Positions 11,536-24,904 of a stretch of DNA of 64,000 nt are shown piece by piece. The translations under genes were made by a program, and so were the position numbers. The notes below the pieces were generated by a model that saw only the letters and a list, made by a program, of their open reading frames with translations, had not been told where the DNA came from and ran no database searches. Source of the DNA: Siphonodentalium dalli (lineage: Eukaryota; Mollusca; Scaphopoda; Gadilida; Siphonodentaliidae); the NCBI GenBank assembly GCA_032622095.1, contig CP136061.1:18294991-18358990 (forward strand), written 5' to 3'. Position 1 is the stretch's first letter, and each line of letters begins with the position of its first letter.

Positions 11536-11975
11536 TGTGCAGTTAAGCATCAGTAATTAAAGGCCGTGCAAAGTCAATTTTCCATTTCTCAGGCCAAAGG
11601 TTTATTTTAAACATGCATCCGCACGATTATTAATTAGTCTTGGTCGTCTAGGTCTGGGTTTAATTTCAGTTGCCCGCAGCCATTAAATCGTACCAACTAT
11701 TATCTTTCCGACATATCAAACCTGAATAAAAAGGTTGCATATGCTAGGTTTCGAGAAACTGATATTGCATGGCCAAAGATAGTTTTGAATACATTTTGTG
11801 CTCTTATTTTTAGTGACCGAACCTGATAAGTGGGTACTCAAGCACTTTGTCTACTGAAAGAAAATAGTTTTCAACTAACATTACCGAAAAATCCAAGCAC
11901 ATCGCTCATAGCATTTCAGAAAACACATTCTGCAAACGTCAGACACACTATAACCAGACTGGACTATGTGATGGC

Positions 11976-12141
11976 CTAATTAATCGACTCCCTAACCACA
12001 GCAGAATTATGGGTAACTTTTCAGGATTTAGTCCAGAGCTTTCCGATGAATGGCAACAAGCAATATTTCCGACTAAATCCTGAAAAGTTACCCATAATTC
12101 TGGTGTGGTTAGGGAGTCGATTAATTAGAGCATTACTGTAT
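11976..12141. mobile_element. Foldback MITE (family R), left end damaged
   Basis: A long palindrome with arms CCACAGCAGAATTATGGG and GTAACTTTTCAGGATTTAGTC, ending AGAGCATTACTGTA. The left arm lacks the outermost bases. TATGTGATGGCC occurs just outside both ends. Related copies: 36418-36632 and 62416-62596. Confidence 0.75.
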
Positions 12142-13159
12142 GTGATGGCCTTTTATACATGTATAAGTGTAGCAACTGATTTCTGGAGAACGTTAGATGG
12201 AAAGAAAACATTTTTTTTTTTGTGGAAATGTGCAAACTTAACATATAAACAGTATAGTCTGACAGATGCAGGCGGCAAGTGCAGCGAGGCAAGATAGTGA
12301 ATTACAATTGTAAGTGTTTGCAACAAACAGCCATCAAAATAGACAGTGAAGCATATTGAGTCACGGTTTGGCAGGAGATCTGTAACGTTTCAATCACACG
12401 ATCTCTGCGGCTGTTTATTTTTCATGGAGGTTTCCACCCCGATTAATTGAGAATTTATCACGAGTAGGAATGAATCTTTAGACAAAAAGCATCAAATGTT
12501 TGGGTTTCGCCATCAGACCAACACAAAATCCATCTATATTCTATTCCTGATTAGCAATCCTTCAATGGCTGGAGTTGGAATAACAAATTGAGTCATGAGA
12601 ATGGGTGATATTAAGGAGAGATAGAACAGTAACTTGTGTTAGACCCTATCATATGTAGACTAGTTCTAATCTCTGAGGTGAATTGGAGTTAGCTCCTGGC
12701 GCTTAACCAACAATGAATAATGTGTCTGCTGACTAAAAAGCGAAATCATACTCTAAAGATATGAAGTCCAGCCAAAATTTAAGCAAGACATGACAAATGG
12801 GATGTTAGAGATGCCAGAATCCTCTGATTAAGTTAATAACGAAGCACTTTATTTCTAATTATGATTCAACAAAAGCAAAACAGTTTCCAGATTGTGACAA
12901 AGCCTTCCAACTCATTGATAAAGTAATATGTAGCTATTTGAGTCTTATCTATGAGTATCACATAAGTTTGCAACAGGGATAAACAATTTCTTACTGGAAA
13001 TCACCACAATATAAGAAACCTTTGCCCAGTTAAATTTTAATAATTGCAAAACAAATTTAATCGTTGTTTTAACCTTCACAGTAATCATAACTTAATACTG
13101 ATTAGAATTTGATAATTGACACCAGCTTTTCTAGTTTGATATGCACAGAACCTTCCATC
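12142..13159. other. Stretch without recognised feature
   Basis: No exon, RNA gene or dispersed repeat was recognised. Confidence 0.5.
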
Positions 13160-13492
13160 TCAGATACATGTATATATACATTGTACAGTACGTATAGGAG
13201 CAAGCCTTATTCGTGTATTCATGCATATATATACATTGTACATTGTACGTATAGGAGCCAGCCTTATTCGTATATTTATGTATATATACATTATATGTAT
13301 AGGGGAGCCCGCCTTATTGGTGTATTTATGTATATATACATTATATGTATAGGGAGCAAGCCTTATTCGTATATTTATAGGGGAGCCCGCCTTATTCTTG
13401 TATATATACATTATATGTATAGGGGAGCCAGCCTTATTCGTATATTTATGTATATAAACATTATATGTATAAGGGAGCAAGCCTTATTCGTA
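13160..13492. repeat. Degenerate tandem repeat of about 50 bp
   Basis: Six or seven units combine AGGGGAGCCAGCCTTATTC and GTATATTTATGTATATATAC. Unit length varies because the TA-rich part expands and contracts. Long frames on both strands (13109-13519, 13160-13480) are repeat translations. Confidence 0.88.
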
Positions 13493-13748
13493 GGAGTTTT
13501 TGTCATTTCTTTATACTGATTATTAAATTTGTATTAAGAATATAAAGAACTTGAAATTAGCATATAACAAATCACCCTTTATATACACCATTGAAAGGCA
13601 GTCAAATTTTAATACTTTCGATAATTTTGATCATACTTTGAATTTCACAGTAATCAAAAATAGTTCTAATAAGAAATTGAATAGGAAATGATTGAATAGG
13701 AATCACAAAGTTATCAATCCACAAGTATCAACGATCAAAGGGGCAAAT

Positions 13749-13977
13749 TTAACCCTTCCATGACTGGAGTTTCCTGAAATTTTGTGAAAACCCTGTGCCA
13801 ATGCTAATTAATCTTATATATGGGAGTCTCCCATATATAAGAGAATTCATTGGCCTAACAATATTTCCCTTGACCCTGTAAGCCAGTGCATTCTCTTAAA
13901 AATACACATATAAGAGAATGCAATGGCACATGATCTTTAATGCTGCACAAGCTCAGTTCCCATCATGAAAGGGTTAA
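13749..13977. mobile_element. TTAA-flanked MITE, family P3
   Basis: It begins TTAACCCTTCCATGACTGG and ends ATCATGAAAGGGTTAA. Two shortened hairpins (ATATATGGGAGTCTCCCATA type) and CACATGATCTTTAATGCTGC match the copies at 2176 and 4799. Confidence 0.82.
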
Positions 13978-16161
13978 TAGAGTTTCGCAAACTTTCAACC
14001 TGTGATATCCCAATATATACTGTCTAAACTTTCTGTATATGGATACCAATCCCAAGCAGCTGTAAGCAGCTGTTAAGGTCAGGGCAAAATAAAAAATAGA
14101 ATAGAATAGAAATTAACTTTTTGTTTATAAAGGTTATAGCATCATATGCCAAATGGTAGAAAATGCTCCAAACAGCCTTTGACAGCCAAGTGACTGCCAG
14201 GAGTCCATCTGGATCTGTCAGTAAACACATGCCTGGTGTGGAAAAACTGCTGAAGTATAAACAAAAAACTTAGAGAAAACCTAACTGTGTGTTATCTGAG
14301 TTAAAGCACAAGGTAAAAAAATAAAATGAAGAAATGAACAATAATTGATTGGGGTCAACAAGATAAGAAGAAAGTCTGGGTGGAGGATTGTTACAAGAGT
14401 CTGACAGATGAAAGGTGCTTAGGCCACAGTTAAAAGTATCTTTATTTCACTTGTTTCATAGTTTAGAACTGATGAAATTCACGTTCATTCAATTCCATTG
14501 CATGAAAATGTTAAGTCTGTTCAAGGCCTTGAATTCTGAAACTCTAGGCTGTTTCGTAACAATTCTACAATTATTTTTCAATTATAAGATTGATGAGCAG
14601 TGAATACAGATATCGCCGAAGTCTATTCAAGGGACATATGGGGATTTAAGCACTTATTCAAGAATAGTCTTTGTTTTCAAGGTCCTGTGTTTATCATCTG
14701 AATAATTTGTGATTTCCACCAAAGTAGACTTATCGGGGGGAACTTATTTTATATTTGGACGTTATGACTGTTCTTTCCCTCAAAATGTTAATAAGTGGCT
14801 CGTAAATGTCCAAATATTAAAATACCCCTTATCCGATTAGTCTAATTTGGTGGACTAGGTTAAAACCTGATGAAATGGAAGGCCAATTTTGAAGAATATG
14901 AATGAAGTCCTTCCTGTTCATACTCAGTGGGGCCAGTGTTTAGATGCTGAAAATATCTGATGCGGATCTATGATTTTTGGGATATGGTTTCCAAAGCGCT
15001 CTCTGGGTCAATATTAAAACTATCTGTAACAAGGGGTGACAAGTAGTTCATATTATGGTCAATTAGATATGTGGGCAAGAATAAGAATAATCCTCTTGAT
15101 TTGAGGACCTCCTGTTGGAAGGGTAAAATCCGGGGAAACAATGTATATTCTTATTATGGTCCTACATCAGACTGAACAGCCAAACAGCTGGAGTGATACA
15201 TGACTTCACCAGTGCAAATGTACAGATGGCGTCTGGGCGTTATTTCTTGATGTGTCTATCTGGACTAAATGGTTTTCGCAGACATTGTTTTGTTGAATAA
15301 TCGGTTGCACTTGTGATGTGAAGACTTAGTACAATAGTTATTAAAGGAGTCCACAATGTTCAAGGTTATATTATTATATTATACGGTACATATAACTGAG
15401 GGCATGAAGTTTGTGGAGAGGAAAAGTTATGGTGACCTGTCAACAGTCCCCTTAAATTTCCATGGTGATCCAATCACAGCATTGTCCAGAATTGAGTGCC
15501 TCATGCTGGAGGGGGGTCTAGTACACACCCATGACCCCAGAAGCTGTAGCACCTCAGAGGCCATGCCCTGCATTTGTGGCCTAATGATGATTTCCTAGAC
15601 TTATCTCAATTTGTTTTATCTGGAAATTGAGATGGACAGTTCTTTTGACGGTTGAGTCTGAAATCTGTTTAGTTACTGTTCACACTATTGGTGATAAACA
15701 TGCATTTTCTATCAATTAAGAGTATATAAATATATTTAATGGGTAAAAAATAGATTGTGTTTACATATTCCAGCCTATTTCTTTCCCCCAGGAACACATA
15801 TTTATATATATAACAAACTTTAATCCTTGAAAATTAATATAGGCCTATGTAATAGTGTCTATAAAGTGATAAGAAATTTGACAAAATTGAGAACATTTCT
15901 TTGATATTCTGGAAAATTTCCATTTTACAAAAACAACTGAACACTCAATCATGATAAATGAGCAAGCAAGATGCATTTCTCAAAAATTCATTTGACTGAG
16001 AAAATTAAGACAGCTTAATATGGTATAAATTATTTTCTGGTGACAAAATGACCAATAAACTGCAATTCAATATAAGCTTCAATAAGATTAAAAATTCATA
16101 TTTAACCTGGACTGTATAAGACAAATAATATTCTTCTAACCTATTAATCAGGATGTATTTT
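13978..16161. other. 2.2 kb without recognised feature
   Basis: Open frames at 14024-14230, 14415-14603 and 15356-15598 show no domain. AATAGAATAGAATAG is a tiny simple repeat near 14097. Otherwise unannotated, probably intron or intergenic. Confidence 0.5.
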
Positions 16162-16552
16162 TTAACCCTTTACCCAACAAACCGGCCAAATAAAGCTTCA
16201 ACAGCCTAAAATATCTTCGGTCTGTCTCAATAGAACCATACAAATATGGATATCATTGGAACCGGCTCCTTGACCACATTGTGATAGTTACAGTTATGCC
16301 CTGTGCCAATGCATTCTCTTATATATGCGAGTCGACCATAGGTCGCCTCGCATATATAAGAGAATGCATTGGCCTAAAAAAAAACTTTTTTTTAACACTT
16401 TTTACCATTTTTTCTTACATTCTTTAACAATTTTATAATTTTTAATGTATTAAGCCAATGCATTCTCTTATATATGCGAGGCGACCTATGGTCGACTCGC
16501 ATATATAAGAGAATGCATTGGCACAGGGCCCTTCTGTTGGGTAAAGGGTTAA
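16162..16552. mobile_element. TTAA-flanked MITE, family P1 (full length)
   Basis: Same plan as 7190-7591: TTAACCCTTTACCCAACA, CGGCCAAATAAAGC, two inverted palindromes, then GTTGGGTAAAGGGTTAA. The linker between palindromes is rich in A and T runs. Confidence 0.88.
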
Positions 16553-17149
16553 GGAGACAAGTTTGGGGGCTAAATTACTGGACAAAGAGATATAAAAACA
16601 AAAGTTGACAAATACATTAAACCTATATAACATTACCATGGAATTGGTCCTCGAACGTTGAAATGTATCTTTTATCCACAGTTATAAAATAATCACTTTT
16701 CACCATCACAAATGAGACAAATATAAGAACACTCAGGCCACATCTACAGGGCAGCAAATGGTTCCCAAGAAACTCGAATGAATACCAAACCAGTAAAGTA
16801 CCACAGGGAACAGCAGGTGGAACATTGAATAGTGGCTGGCATGTGCCACATCAATGAAAAGAAAAAGATCTAACACACACACTCAAAATTTCTTTCTCAA
16901 TTAATTTCCAAAAATTAGCGTGAATGGAGCTGAATAGAAGGTTGTTATTTTGTCAAATTTTAATAAAGAATCAAAGGTACAAAAATCACGGTAACAGACA
17001 TAATCTTATTTTATACAAAACATCCAAAAGAAACTCTTACAATAGGACAGATGAAGTTGTAAAGGACAGATGCTCTTTGGGGGCAGATGGAGCTGTGATC
17101 CAGAATGACACATGTTGAGTTCAGTTCACAGGGATTTGTGGGGACATAA

Positions 17150-18920
17150 TCAGAGGTTAATGATGCTTTGGTGCAGAAATAAATGCCATAGTGTTCCATA
17201 ATGGAGATCAGGAAGAACTAAAGTGTTATAGCAACAGGTGAAGATAGACAACTGTGAATGACAATAGAGTATTTTAATCTGATGCGGAAGTAATTAGGTT
17301 TGACACCTGCTGGTTAAAATTCTAATTCATTTATTGTTGATACCTATCGATTCAATTTGAATTCATTTATTAGTGAAATCTATACCAGTACAATGAATTT
17401 GAATATACTGTTGAATATGGATATCTAATATATAGTATATACATGTAATATGAATGTACATTATATTTAGAAGTTCTACATACAAGGATTTTAATATTAT
17501 ATTAAGTGTCTATCGATCAGTAGTTCGTTTCCCACACGATGCAATAAGCAACCATATTTTTGTCGTACAGTTTCTACATGTAGATTCTGTAAACAGTTCA
17601 CTTATTGCAACATCTCAAACATGTAATTTATTCTACTCAATCGGCGAGAGAAACATTGAATAGACAAAATCATTTAGTTAGTTCAGACAAAAAATTTAAC
17701 CAAAACTGGTAGGCCATTTCAGAGACTAAATGTTCAAACTTCACAAAAATATAAATATTTATTACTTCACATGGAATTTTGGTTAACGATGCAATCATGC
17801 AGAAGCAAAGGCCATAGTGTTCCATAATGGAGATCAGGAAGAACTAAAGTGTTATAGCAACAGGTGAAGATAGACAACTGTGAATGACAATAGAGTATTA
17901 TAGTGTGGAGGGGAAGTAATCAGTCTGACACCTGCTGGTTAAAATTCTAGTTAATTTATTGTTGATCGCTATCAGTTCAATTTTAATGATTTATTGATGA
18001 AAGCAGATAACACAAAAGTTAAATAGATATCATGATATAACATTGAGCTAATATAATTAAAAATTTAAACCAATATCAGAAACAACATCATCAAACTTCA
18101 CCAAAAAAAAAGTTACTATCTGTTACTTCACATGGAATTAAATTATTTTGAGAAGATAATCAAGTGTCAATGACGCTTTGACAAGGCCACAGTGTTCAAT
18201 AAAGGGACCATGAAGAACTAAAGTGTTATAGCAACAGGTGAAGATAGAAAACTGTGAATAACAATAGAGAATTAAAGCATGATAGGGAAGTAATTAGGTC
18301 TGACACTTGCTGGTTAAAATTCTAATTCATTTATTGACACATACCAGTATCAATTGGTGTAATTTTTATTTCATTTATAGTTGAAATCAGATAACATTTC
18401 AAATGTGTGTATCAAGTTGAATATGGATATCCTATATATACATTTATGTATGGTATATTTACAATTTATATACACAGGAATTTTGCAGATATAAGTGTGC
18501 ATCAGTATTTGATTCCACTGTTTTCTGCGTGATGCTCTAAGACACCATGTTTCACATGCAGTTTCTATGTTCTAGTTTCTAGATTCTGGACTCTTTTTCT
18601 TACTGCAACATTTCAAATTGGTATTTTATAGTATTCAACCAGCGAATGTAACATCGAAATAATGTAAACGAAAATTTTAACCAATGTCATGTCAGAAACT
18701 AGATGTTCAAACTTCACAACAAGTAACAATTTAAGACTTCACAGGGATTTGTGAGGAGATACATGTAATGACAATGTTTTGATACAAACGTAAAGGCCTA
18801 GTGGAAGCCACGAAGAGGTAAGTGATATATCACATTATAAAGATAGAAAACTGTGAATAACAATAAGAGTATTATATTATGATGAGGAAGTAATCAGTTC
18901 CAACACCTAGAAACATGAAA
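17150..18920. repeat. Diverged tandem duplication, three to four units of uneven length
   Basis: AGAACTAAAGTGTTATAGCA followed by ACAGGTGAAGATAG occurs near 17216, 17841 and 18214, and a worn remnant near 18840. Each is followed by CACCTGCTGGTTAAAATTCT or a close variant. The 17450-17660 segment is also similar to 18475-18660. Substitutions and indels are common, so the duplications are old. No coding potential was seen. Confidence 0.8.
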
Positions 18921-20012
18921 TAAAATAGGCAATAAATAGGCAATAAAAATTGCCAATAAAAATTGCCTGGAAATAACTTCCACTGACGATAATCTAAGAG
19001 TCCTAGATTAAAATGGTCAATTTTTGCATAGAGCATCACCTGGGACACCATTTAGTGGAAGGGAGTGCAGATAAAACAGTTTTTTCTTAACTAAAATCTT
19101 GGAAATTCACAACTAACCAACTATTTGAACAAATTTGGAAGCCTAAAAATACTCAAGCACCCTCTCGCAAAAAGCTTCCTTGCCAAAGATACAGAATTAT
19201 CCCCATATCTACATAGGGCCGCACAGGGTATGATAATTTCATCGATATTAACTTCAGAGACAATACACAAATCACCTGGCAGAATTGTTAATGTAGATTC
19301 TTGTTTCTGCTGGAAGAATTAACAAGGATGCATAACTCTATTTATGTTTGCAACTTATAGCATACAGCACATAAATCTGCTACCAAATGGTATCAAGAGA
19401 AATAACTCTAACTTTATGCATAATCTTCAGTCCTAAATACAGTTAACTTCCATTACCTGTGTTGCCTTGGTCATGACTCAATCTTACTGATTTACGTTAT
19501 AATAGAGTTAGCTCCCATTACTTACATTTCATCAAAACCCACACCCATTATATGGAAACAGATATCTATAAATTAATGAAAATGGAAAAGAGTCAACACA
19601 TTCAGATGTTCCATTCCACCCTCAAACTTACCAATTTATATATAAGTTTTATTCTGGAGGGTATCAGCCCCCTTTTTCATCCACCAGATTCCTGGTGTTT
19701 TGGAGCAGTATGCCGGATTCTGACTGTATTGTACGCCAGAGTCTGAATGTGTAGCTGGATCCACTTTCAAACATATTTTACATTTTAGGCTGTTTTAGGT
19801 AAATATATTTACGTATTTTCTTCAAAATTTATATTTCTCGAGTCTGTAAATGTGTAGAAAAGCAATGCAGCTAACATTTACTTGAGTAATATAAATGATG
19901 TTGTCGAAGCTGTGGGTTGAAGTTAGGAAAACAAATTTCTTCCTCCTGTAATTCATTTCATATGAATGAACCTTAACATGTGCTATGTGAATTACACTGA
20001 TGAGGAAAATAT
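18921..20012. other. Stretch without recognised feature
   Basis: GGCAATAAATAGGCAATAAA-like short repeats occur at about 18925-18965. Open frames at 19125-19322 and 19552-19746 are not recognisable. Confidence 0.5.
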
Positions 20013-21015
20013 CTAGGGCCCTACGAAACGATTTGATTTGATACAATTCGGAATCTTTCATCTGATTCGATTCGAATAATCAGCTGTCCCGATTAAAATT
20101 GTATCAAATCATTGGCACCAGTTGCATTCTCATTTCTTCACAGACCACATTGCTTTTTCTCATAGATATATTATGATACCAACTCATATACTTCTGATCA
20201 AGCAAAATTTCATTCTTATGTAAATCTTGTGAATGTGATTGCTTTCATGGCTTCAATATTGCTTCTGATACTGTTTTATATAAGGATTAACTGTCATGTG
20301 GACTGTTTTTATGGAGATGTAACCGTGAGGTAAGTGGACATAACTTGTGTAAAACCCAAAGGGTTTTACATACAAGTTATGACCACTTACCTCACGGTTA
20401 CATCTCCATAAAAATAGTCCACATGACAGTTAATCCTTATATTTATATACATTTAGCGAAAAAGCCACTTTTGTAAATGTATTTAAATCGAAAAGTGTAT
20501 CGTGACAAAAACAGCCCAAAATACCCAATAGCACCCTTGGCAAAAGTTAATAGGAACAATTTCTCTTCATATTGAAACCCGATAATGTATTAAGTCAATC
20601 CTGCGCGATTCCAAATGCGCCCAAAACATTACGCGTTCGTCTTTCCAAACCCAATGACGTATCGATGGTGTTATGAGCTTGGTGTTATGAGGTTGCGCAT
20701 TCACCGAGAAATAACTGCAACTAGCCACGTGGGCGCCGACCAATCAGAATGCTGGATTTAGTGATGACAACACTTAGTATGTAAATATTATTGTATAACA
20801 GAGACGACCACAAAGAATGTGCACTTAATTGGTTAGATATGTATTTGATCCATTTATTAGATAATATTTAAATTGTATACTGATGGTAATTTATCATCGT
20901 TAAGTGATAAATAAATCTTCACTATTTATATTTTGCCTGATGCAATGATTCGATTTGAGATTCAATGCAATTCTAAATCATTTTGCCGATTCGAAATTTG
21001 ATTCGAAATGTAAAT
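20013..21015. mobile_element. Possible TE patch with CTAGGGCCCTACGAAACG and GATTCGA-rich ends
   Basis: The left part (20013-20115) and the right part (20940-21015) both have GATTCGATTCGA/GATTTGA-like motifs, resembling the element at 32571-32916. The middle contains a hairpin (20285-20441) and a less AT-rich segment (20570-20780) with CCAATCAG and CACGTG. The right boundary is not resolved, so this may be two elements. Confidence 0.4.
20285..20441. repeat. Hairpin with about 70-bp arms
   Basis: AAGGATTAACTGTCATGTGG, GGAGATGTAACCGTGAGG and CATAACTTGT on the left are mirrored by their complements on the right around a short loop near 20363. The arms are nearly perfect, so this is a young foldback. 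Confidence 0.9.
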
Positions 21016-21174
21016 GCCTGATTCTCCCTTTTGTTAGCCATGTTCCAGATCCCATGGGGAGGGCAGTGATGCCCTCATCCTGGGCAGCTGAATTCCATGG
21101 ATACTCATAACGGCAGCTGAAAAATATTACACACGAAATCTGACAAATCAAGGACACATAATACTGAAACTTAC

Positions 21175-21257
21175 CATGATCTTCACAGTCGAAAGCCGTC
21201 GTTTTCTTCTTCTTGGCCTCTCTGGGATCCACCCAGTGAGTAGACTGATCATCATGA
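21175..21257 (-). CDS. MAGI: MAGI exon: second half of WW1 and basic linker
   Basis: This 83-nt exon has acceptor CTGTCTTTTACAG and donor GTAAGT. It begins with T to complete Asn, then encodes HDDQSTHWVDPRE, which finishes the WW domain with its second signature Trp and the conserved DPR. A very basic AKKKKTT stretch and AFDCEDH follow. The exon leaves one base (G) for the next codon, so a WW2 exon is expected downstream. Family members continue with a sequence like ELPxGWE; no such exon was found between 1 and 21174. WW domains bind Pro-rich (PPxY-type) ligands. The intron before this exon, 9.6 kb, is the largest in the visible gene. Confidence 0.92.
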
Positions 21258-22139
21258 CTGTAAAAGACAGAGAACAAATATATGAAGTACCTATCTCAGG
21301 CCAAATAAATACATATACATTCACATAATTAGCGCATGTAAGAATCAGTACAAAATCACGATACTGTTTACATTAATGTTTCCAAGGTTTATCAAGCAAT
21401 AACTGAAGCCTCAACTTCATAAAAAGCAATGAACTCACCTGCGTCACTTCAAGTCGATCACACGCTAACCACATATACTTTCGACTCCAGTTCTATGGTT
21501 TTCCCCATCAGCTGTTTTGATGCCGGTTTGTTTATATTTGTGCCTGATTTTATTTTGGGCTCATTTGCGAAAGTCGTGCGATAAGGCAATCAAGTGATAA
21601 AGTTCAGGTAGATTTGCATGCAAATAGCGTAATCATAAATGTTTTGGTACACGATTGGCAGATTTCTCGTCACTATATGTTCAGCTTCAAAACCAGTTGG
21701 AAGTGTACTATAGTAATATTACCGTCATACGAAAGCTGCAGTGAATATCCAGTTGTCTATATACATTCAAATTATATAAATTAAATGTCATACATTTTAA
21801 TTTGTAGTTGTTATTCTATAAATGATTTATGGTTGTTTGAGTGAAACATGTTGAACATAAATATAAATTATGTGTTCTCATGCTCCTCCATCAACACTAA
21901 CAGAAAAACAATGTTTTTAACAAATTTATCAAACATTTGCAAATAGCTCAAAATTCTACCTCCAATTTGCCCAGAATTAGAAATTTTAATAGATTTGTGT
22001 TACGATGTAATAGCTAAAAGACCTGGATGATAGATTCTATAGAGCTTGGAATATTGGAGAAGTTTATTCCAAAAAATTATCCACATATCCATGGCTTTTT
22101 AAAATTCTTATAAAATATAACAAGTGCATCACTTGGGTG
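21258..22139. other. MAGI intron, no feature recognised
   Basis: This lies between the WW1 exon acceptor and a pearl-like fragment. No repeat family was recognised. Confidence 0.5.
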
Positions 22140-22545
22140 TGACAAAATACACCCATGGTAATTTCAACAAAGGACCATAACTCTGGTGAAAATTTAGCTC
22201 GCCGAACCCAAATTCTAACTTGACCTGTATTTTGGGCTAGTAAAATCACATACTAAATTTAATTTCATTCAGTTCAGAATTATTAAAGTTATCATCCGGA
22301 AATGAAAATTTAGTGCAAATTGCAACAAACTCTGGTGAAAATTGGCACGTGGAACCCTAATTTGATCTTAACCTGTATTTTGTGCTAGTAAACCCACATA
22401 TCAATTTCAATCCATTCTGTTCAGACTTAATATATTTATCATCCAGTAACGAAAAAGGTAAAAGGATGGATGCCCTCACATGGACGGCTTGACAGATAGA
22501 CCAATAACATAAGTAATACGTCCCGGTTTTTCAAAACGCGCTTAT
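22140..22545. mobile_element. Pearl-like repeat fragment, two core units
   Basis: Two units share AACTCTGGTGAAAATT, TTGACCTGTATTTTG or variants, and TTATCATCC. The tail has GACAGATAGACCAATAAC and TACGTCCCGGTTTT. It resembles the units at 31385-31660 and 58020-59535, without the terminal hairpin. Confidence 0.65.
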
Positions 22546-23632
22546 AATAAGGCAAAAAAAAAAAAACTTATTTGTTTCCTATTACGGTGCCAAAAAATTC
22601 CAGGTAGGTAGGTAGGGATTTTTTTTTTTTTGGTAATATTTTTTTATTTTTTCCCCGAACAGTTAAGAAGTACATTAATGCTTACTCTTATACTTGTGTT
22701 AAGGCTGTCCATGTATATTGCAAGTAAACAGTTAATGTAGTACAAAAATATGATAAGTATTATCAATGTGAACAAACAAATGCCTCCCAGGCACTCAATT
22801 ATGCAGCTCTCTTGTAATTATTCTCTCAGTTTAGATTGTGGTGGCACATCTTCCTCAGAGCACAATATTGACATATCAACTGGCCCAAGACATACACCAT
22901 AATAGGGCTTTTCTATTACTTTATAATAACATAACTTGTATGATATTAATTCAAACCTCACTTAAATATTTGGTCATACACCTCAGGACCTAAGACACAT
23001 ATCTCACATGCACCTCAGACACATTGGACAGGGTGTAAATGTTCCTCAGACACCCCTCAACTGCACTGAAATATAAAGTCCCACACCACACTGAAAATGG
23101 TACCACAGGCCACACCTTGACTGAGGTAACACACCTCACCATTCAAATTGGTCCCAACTTTGAAGTTCCTTATACACACTGGCATATGCATGCTTGTAAG
23201 TTTGATACACCCAAACAAACAGTAGATAATTTCATGTGCTTTTTTAGTACCCACCCCAGAAGGGTGTTTGATATGGTTGACATGCAGTCATCTTTATATT
23301 GTCTGTATACATACTAGTAACTATATAATGCATGAACACTATGACTCCTTGATTGACTGGGGAGAGGAACTATAAATTCTGATATAGAATGTCTTTTACA
23401 TGTATATTGCTCTCTAACAGATAAGACTTCTTCCCACAAGACATGGGAGTTGAATAAACAAGATAACCACAGGCAGGTTTTAAAGACTGCAGATTTATTG
23501 GTGAGATTGGGATTCATCTGCAACCACAAATGGACATATGTATTTTAATAGAAGTAAATTGTTTTTGAAAATTCCATCTAAAATTATTGCCCGCTTAATG
23601 TAAACATAGTATATAGTATATATTTAACGATA
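22546..23632. other. MAGI intron, no feature recognised
   Basis: T-rich and A-rich runs occur near 22555-22650. An open frame at 23039-23317 has no recognisable domain. Confidence 0.5.
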
Positions 23633-24026
23633 TACCGCTATACTTAAAGTAATTGACCACCAATAACGTGGTGTCACCCCGTTAATACCGCGGTACTATA
23701 CCGCAGAATCCTCCAATACCGCGGTACTGATACCGCTTGTTAATGCGAACAAGTATGTGGGAGTAAATACCTCCCCTCAAAGAGTTCCATGAAAATCATC
23801 GCGGTATTCAAAAAAATTAATGCGGTGCCCTGCCCGCTAAAAGACCGCGGTATTCAAAAAAATTAATGCGGTGCCCGCTAAAAGACTGCGGTATCATTAT
23901 CGCCCAATACCGTAACTCCACCGCCGTGACCATCTCGATACCGCTACCGTTTATTACCGGTATCACCGCGGTCATGACCGGGGTATCACCCTGTTTTTCT
24001 GGTCAATTACTTTGAGAATAGCGGTA
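23633..24026. mobile_element. TA-flanked foldback MITE (family S)
   Basis: It starts TACCGCTATACTTAAAGTAA and ends TTACTTTGAGAATAGCGGTA. TA is duplicated at both ends, the Tc1/mariner-type target. The interior is unusually GC-rich and full of ACCGCGGTA-like palindromes. It is base-for-base the same, as far as I can read, as 26048-26441. Confidence 0.88.
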
Positions 24027-24425
24027 TACTATAGGCATGTGTCTGGACCTCAACCAATCGATTGGTACATGTACATGTACATTGTATGCACGGTAGGCTT
24101 CTTTCATCCTGGAAACAATAAGGGAGGTCTAATTTCACATGCGACTGTCCTTGACATTGACCTACCGGTAGCGCACATATACACTCATCGGTTTCTGGAC
24201 CTCGACTGATCGTTTTTCCACTGACCAGATGCTGTATATTTTGTCCAAACGGAGGCGATCATAGAGAAATCCCTAAATAGCGCGGACGAAGTCAGGTACA
24301 TCATTTGGTCTATTATGTTATATTTTAGAACTTCTGTCTCTGTGTGTTATAGACTTGAAAACTGCACGACTGATCGGACTTAAATTTGGTATTAATTTAC
24401 CAAAGGCCTACTTTGATCCCGGGAA

Positions 24426-24774
24426 CTACCGCTATTCTCAAAGTAATTGACCAGAAAAATGGGGTGATACCCCGGTCATGACCGCGGTGATACCGGTAAT
24501 AAACGGTAGCGGTATCGAGACGGTCATTGCGTGGAGTTACGGTATTGGGCGATAATGATACCGTGGTCTTTTAGCGGGCACCGCATTAATTTTGTTGAAT
24601 ACCGCAGTGATTTTCATGGAACTCTTTTAGGGGAGGTATTTACTCACACATACTTGTTCGCGTTAACAAGCGGTATCAGTACCGCGGTATTGGAGGATAC
24701 CATGGTATAGTACCGCCATATTAACGGGGTGACACCACGTTATTGGTGGTCAATTACTTTAAGTATAGCGGTAT
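24426..24774. mobile_element. TA-flanked foldback MITE (family S), inverted
   Basis: It starts TACCGCTATTCTCAAAG and ends AAGTATAGCGGTAT. It lacks the 35-bp internal duplication seen in the 23633 and 26048 copies. Confidence 0.87.
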
Positions 24775-24904
24775 ATGGGTGGGTCCAATTTCATATGCGA
24801 CTGTGTCCTTGACTGCGACCTCGATATATACTCATACATTGTACATGTATACCGGTTGGCAACGTTGTTCCCTAAAGAGCCCGGATGAAGTCAGGCACAT
24901 CAGC

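Noticed and set aside
15356-15598. 80-codon plus-strand frame
   Set aside because: No recognisable domain and no splice context; treated as chance.
17011-17199. Minus-strand frame beginning HYGIYFCTK, reminiscent of a WW2 segment
   Set aside because: The resemblance is limited to a few residues; the key Trp and Pro are absent and the same DNA is part of a tandem repeat.
20570-20780. Possible alternative MAGI promoter with CCAATCAG, CACGTG and TGACGTA
   Set aside because: The motifs are common, it seems part of a repeat patch, and it lies downstream of known exons. No start-site evidence.
1-21174. WW2 and PDZ1 exons of MAGI
   Set aside because: I looked on the minus strand for a GWE...YYxDH-type exon in phase 1 and found none. 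A profile search with a WW/PDZ model would be decisive.
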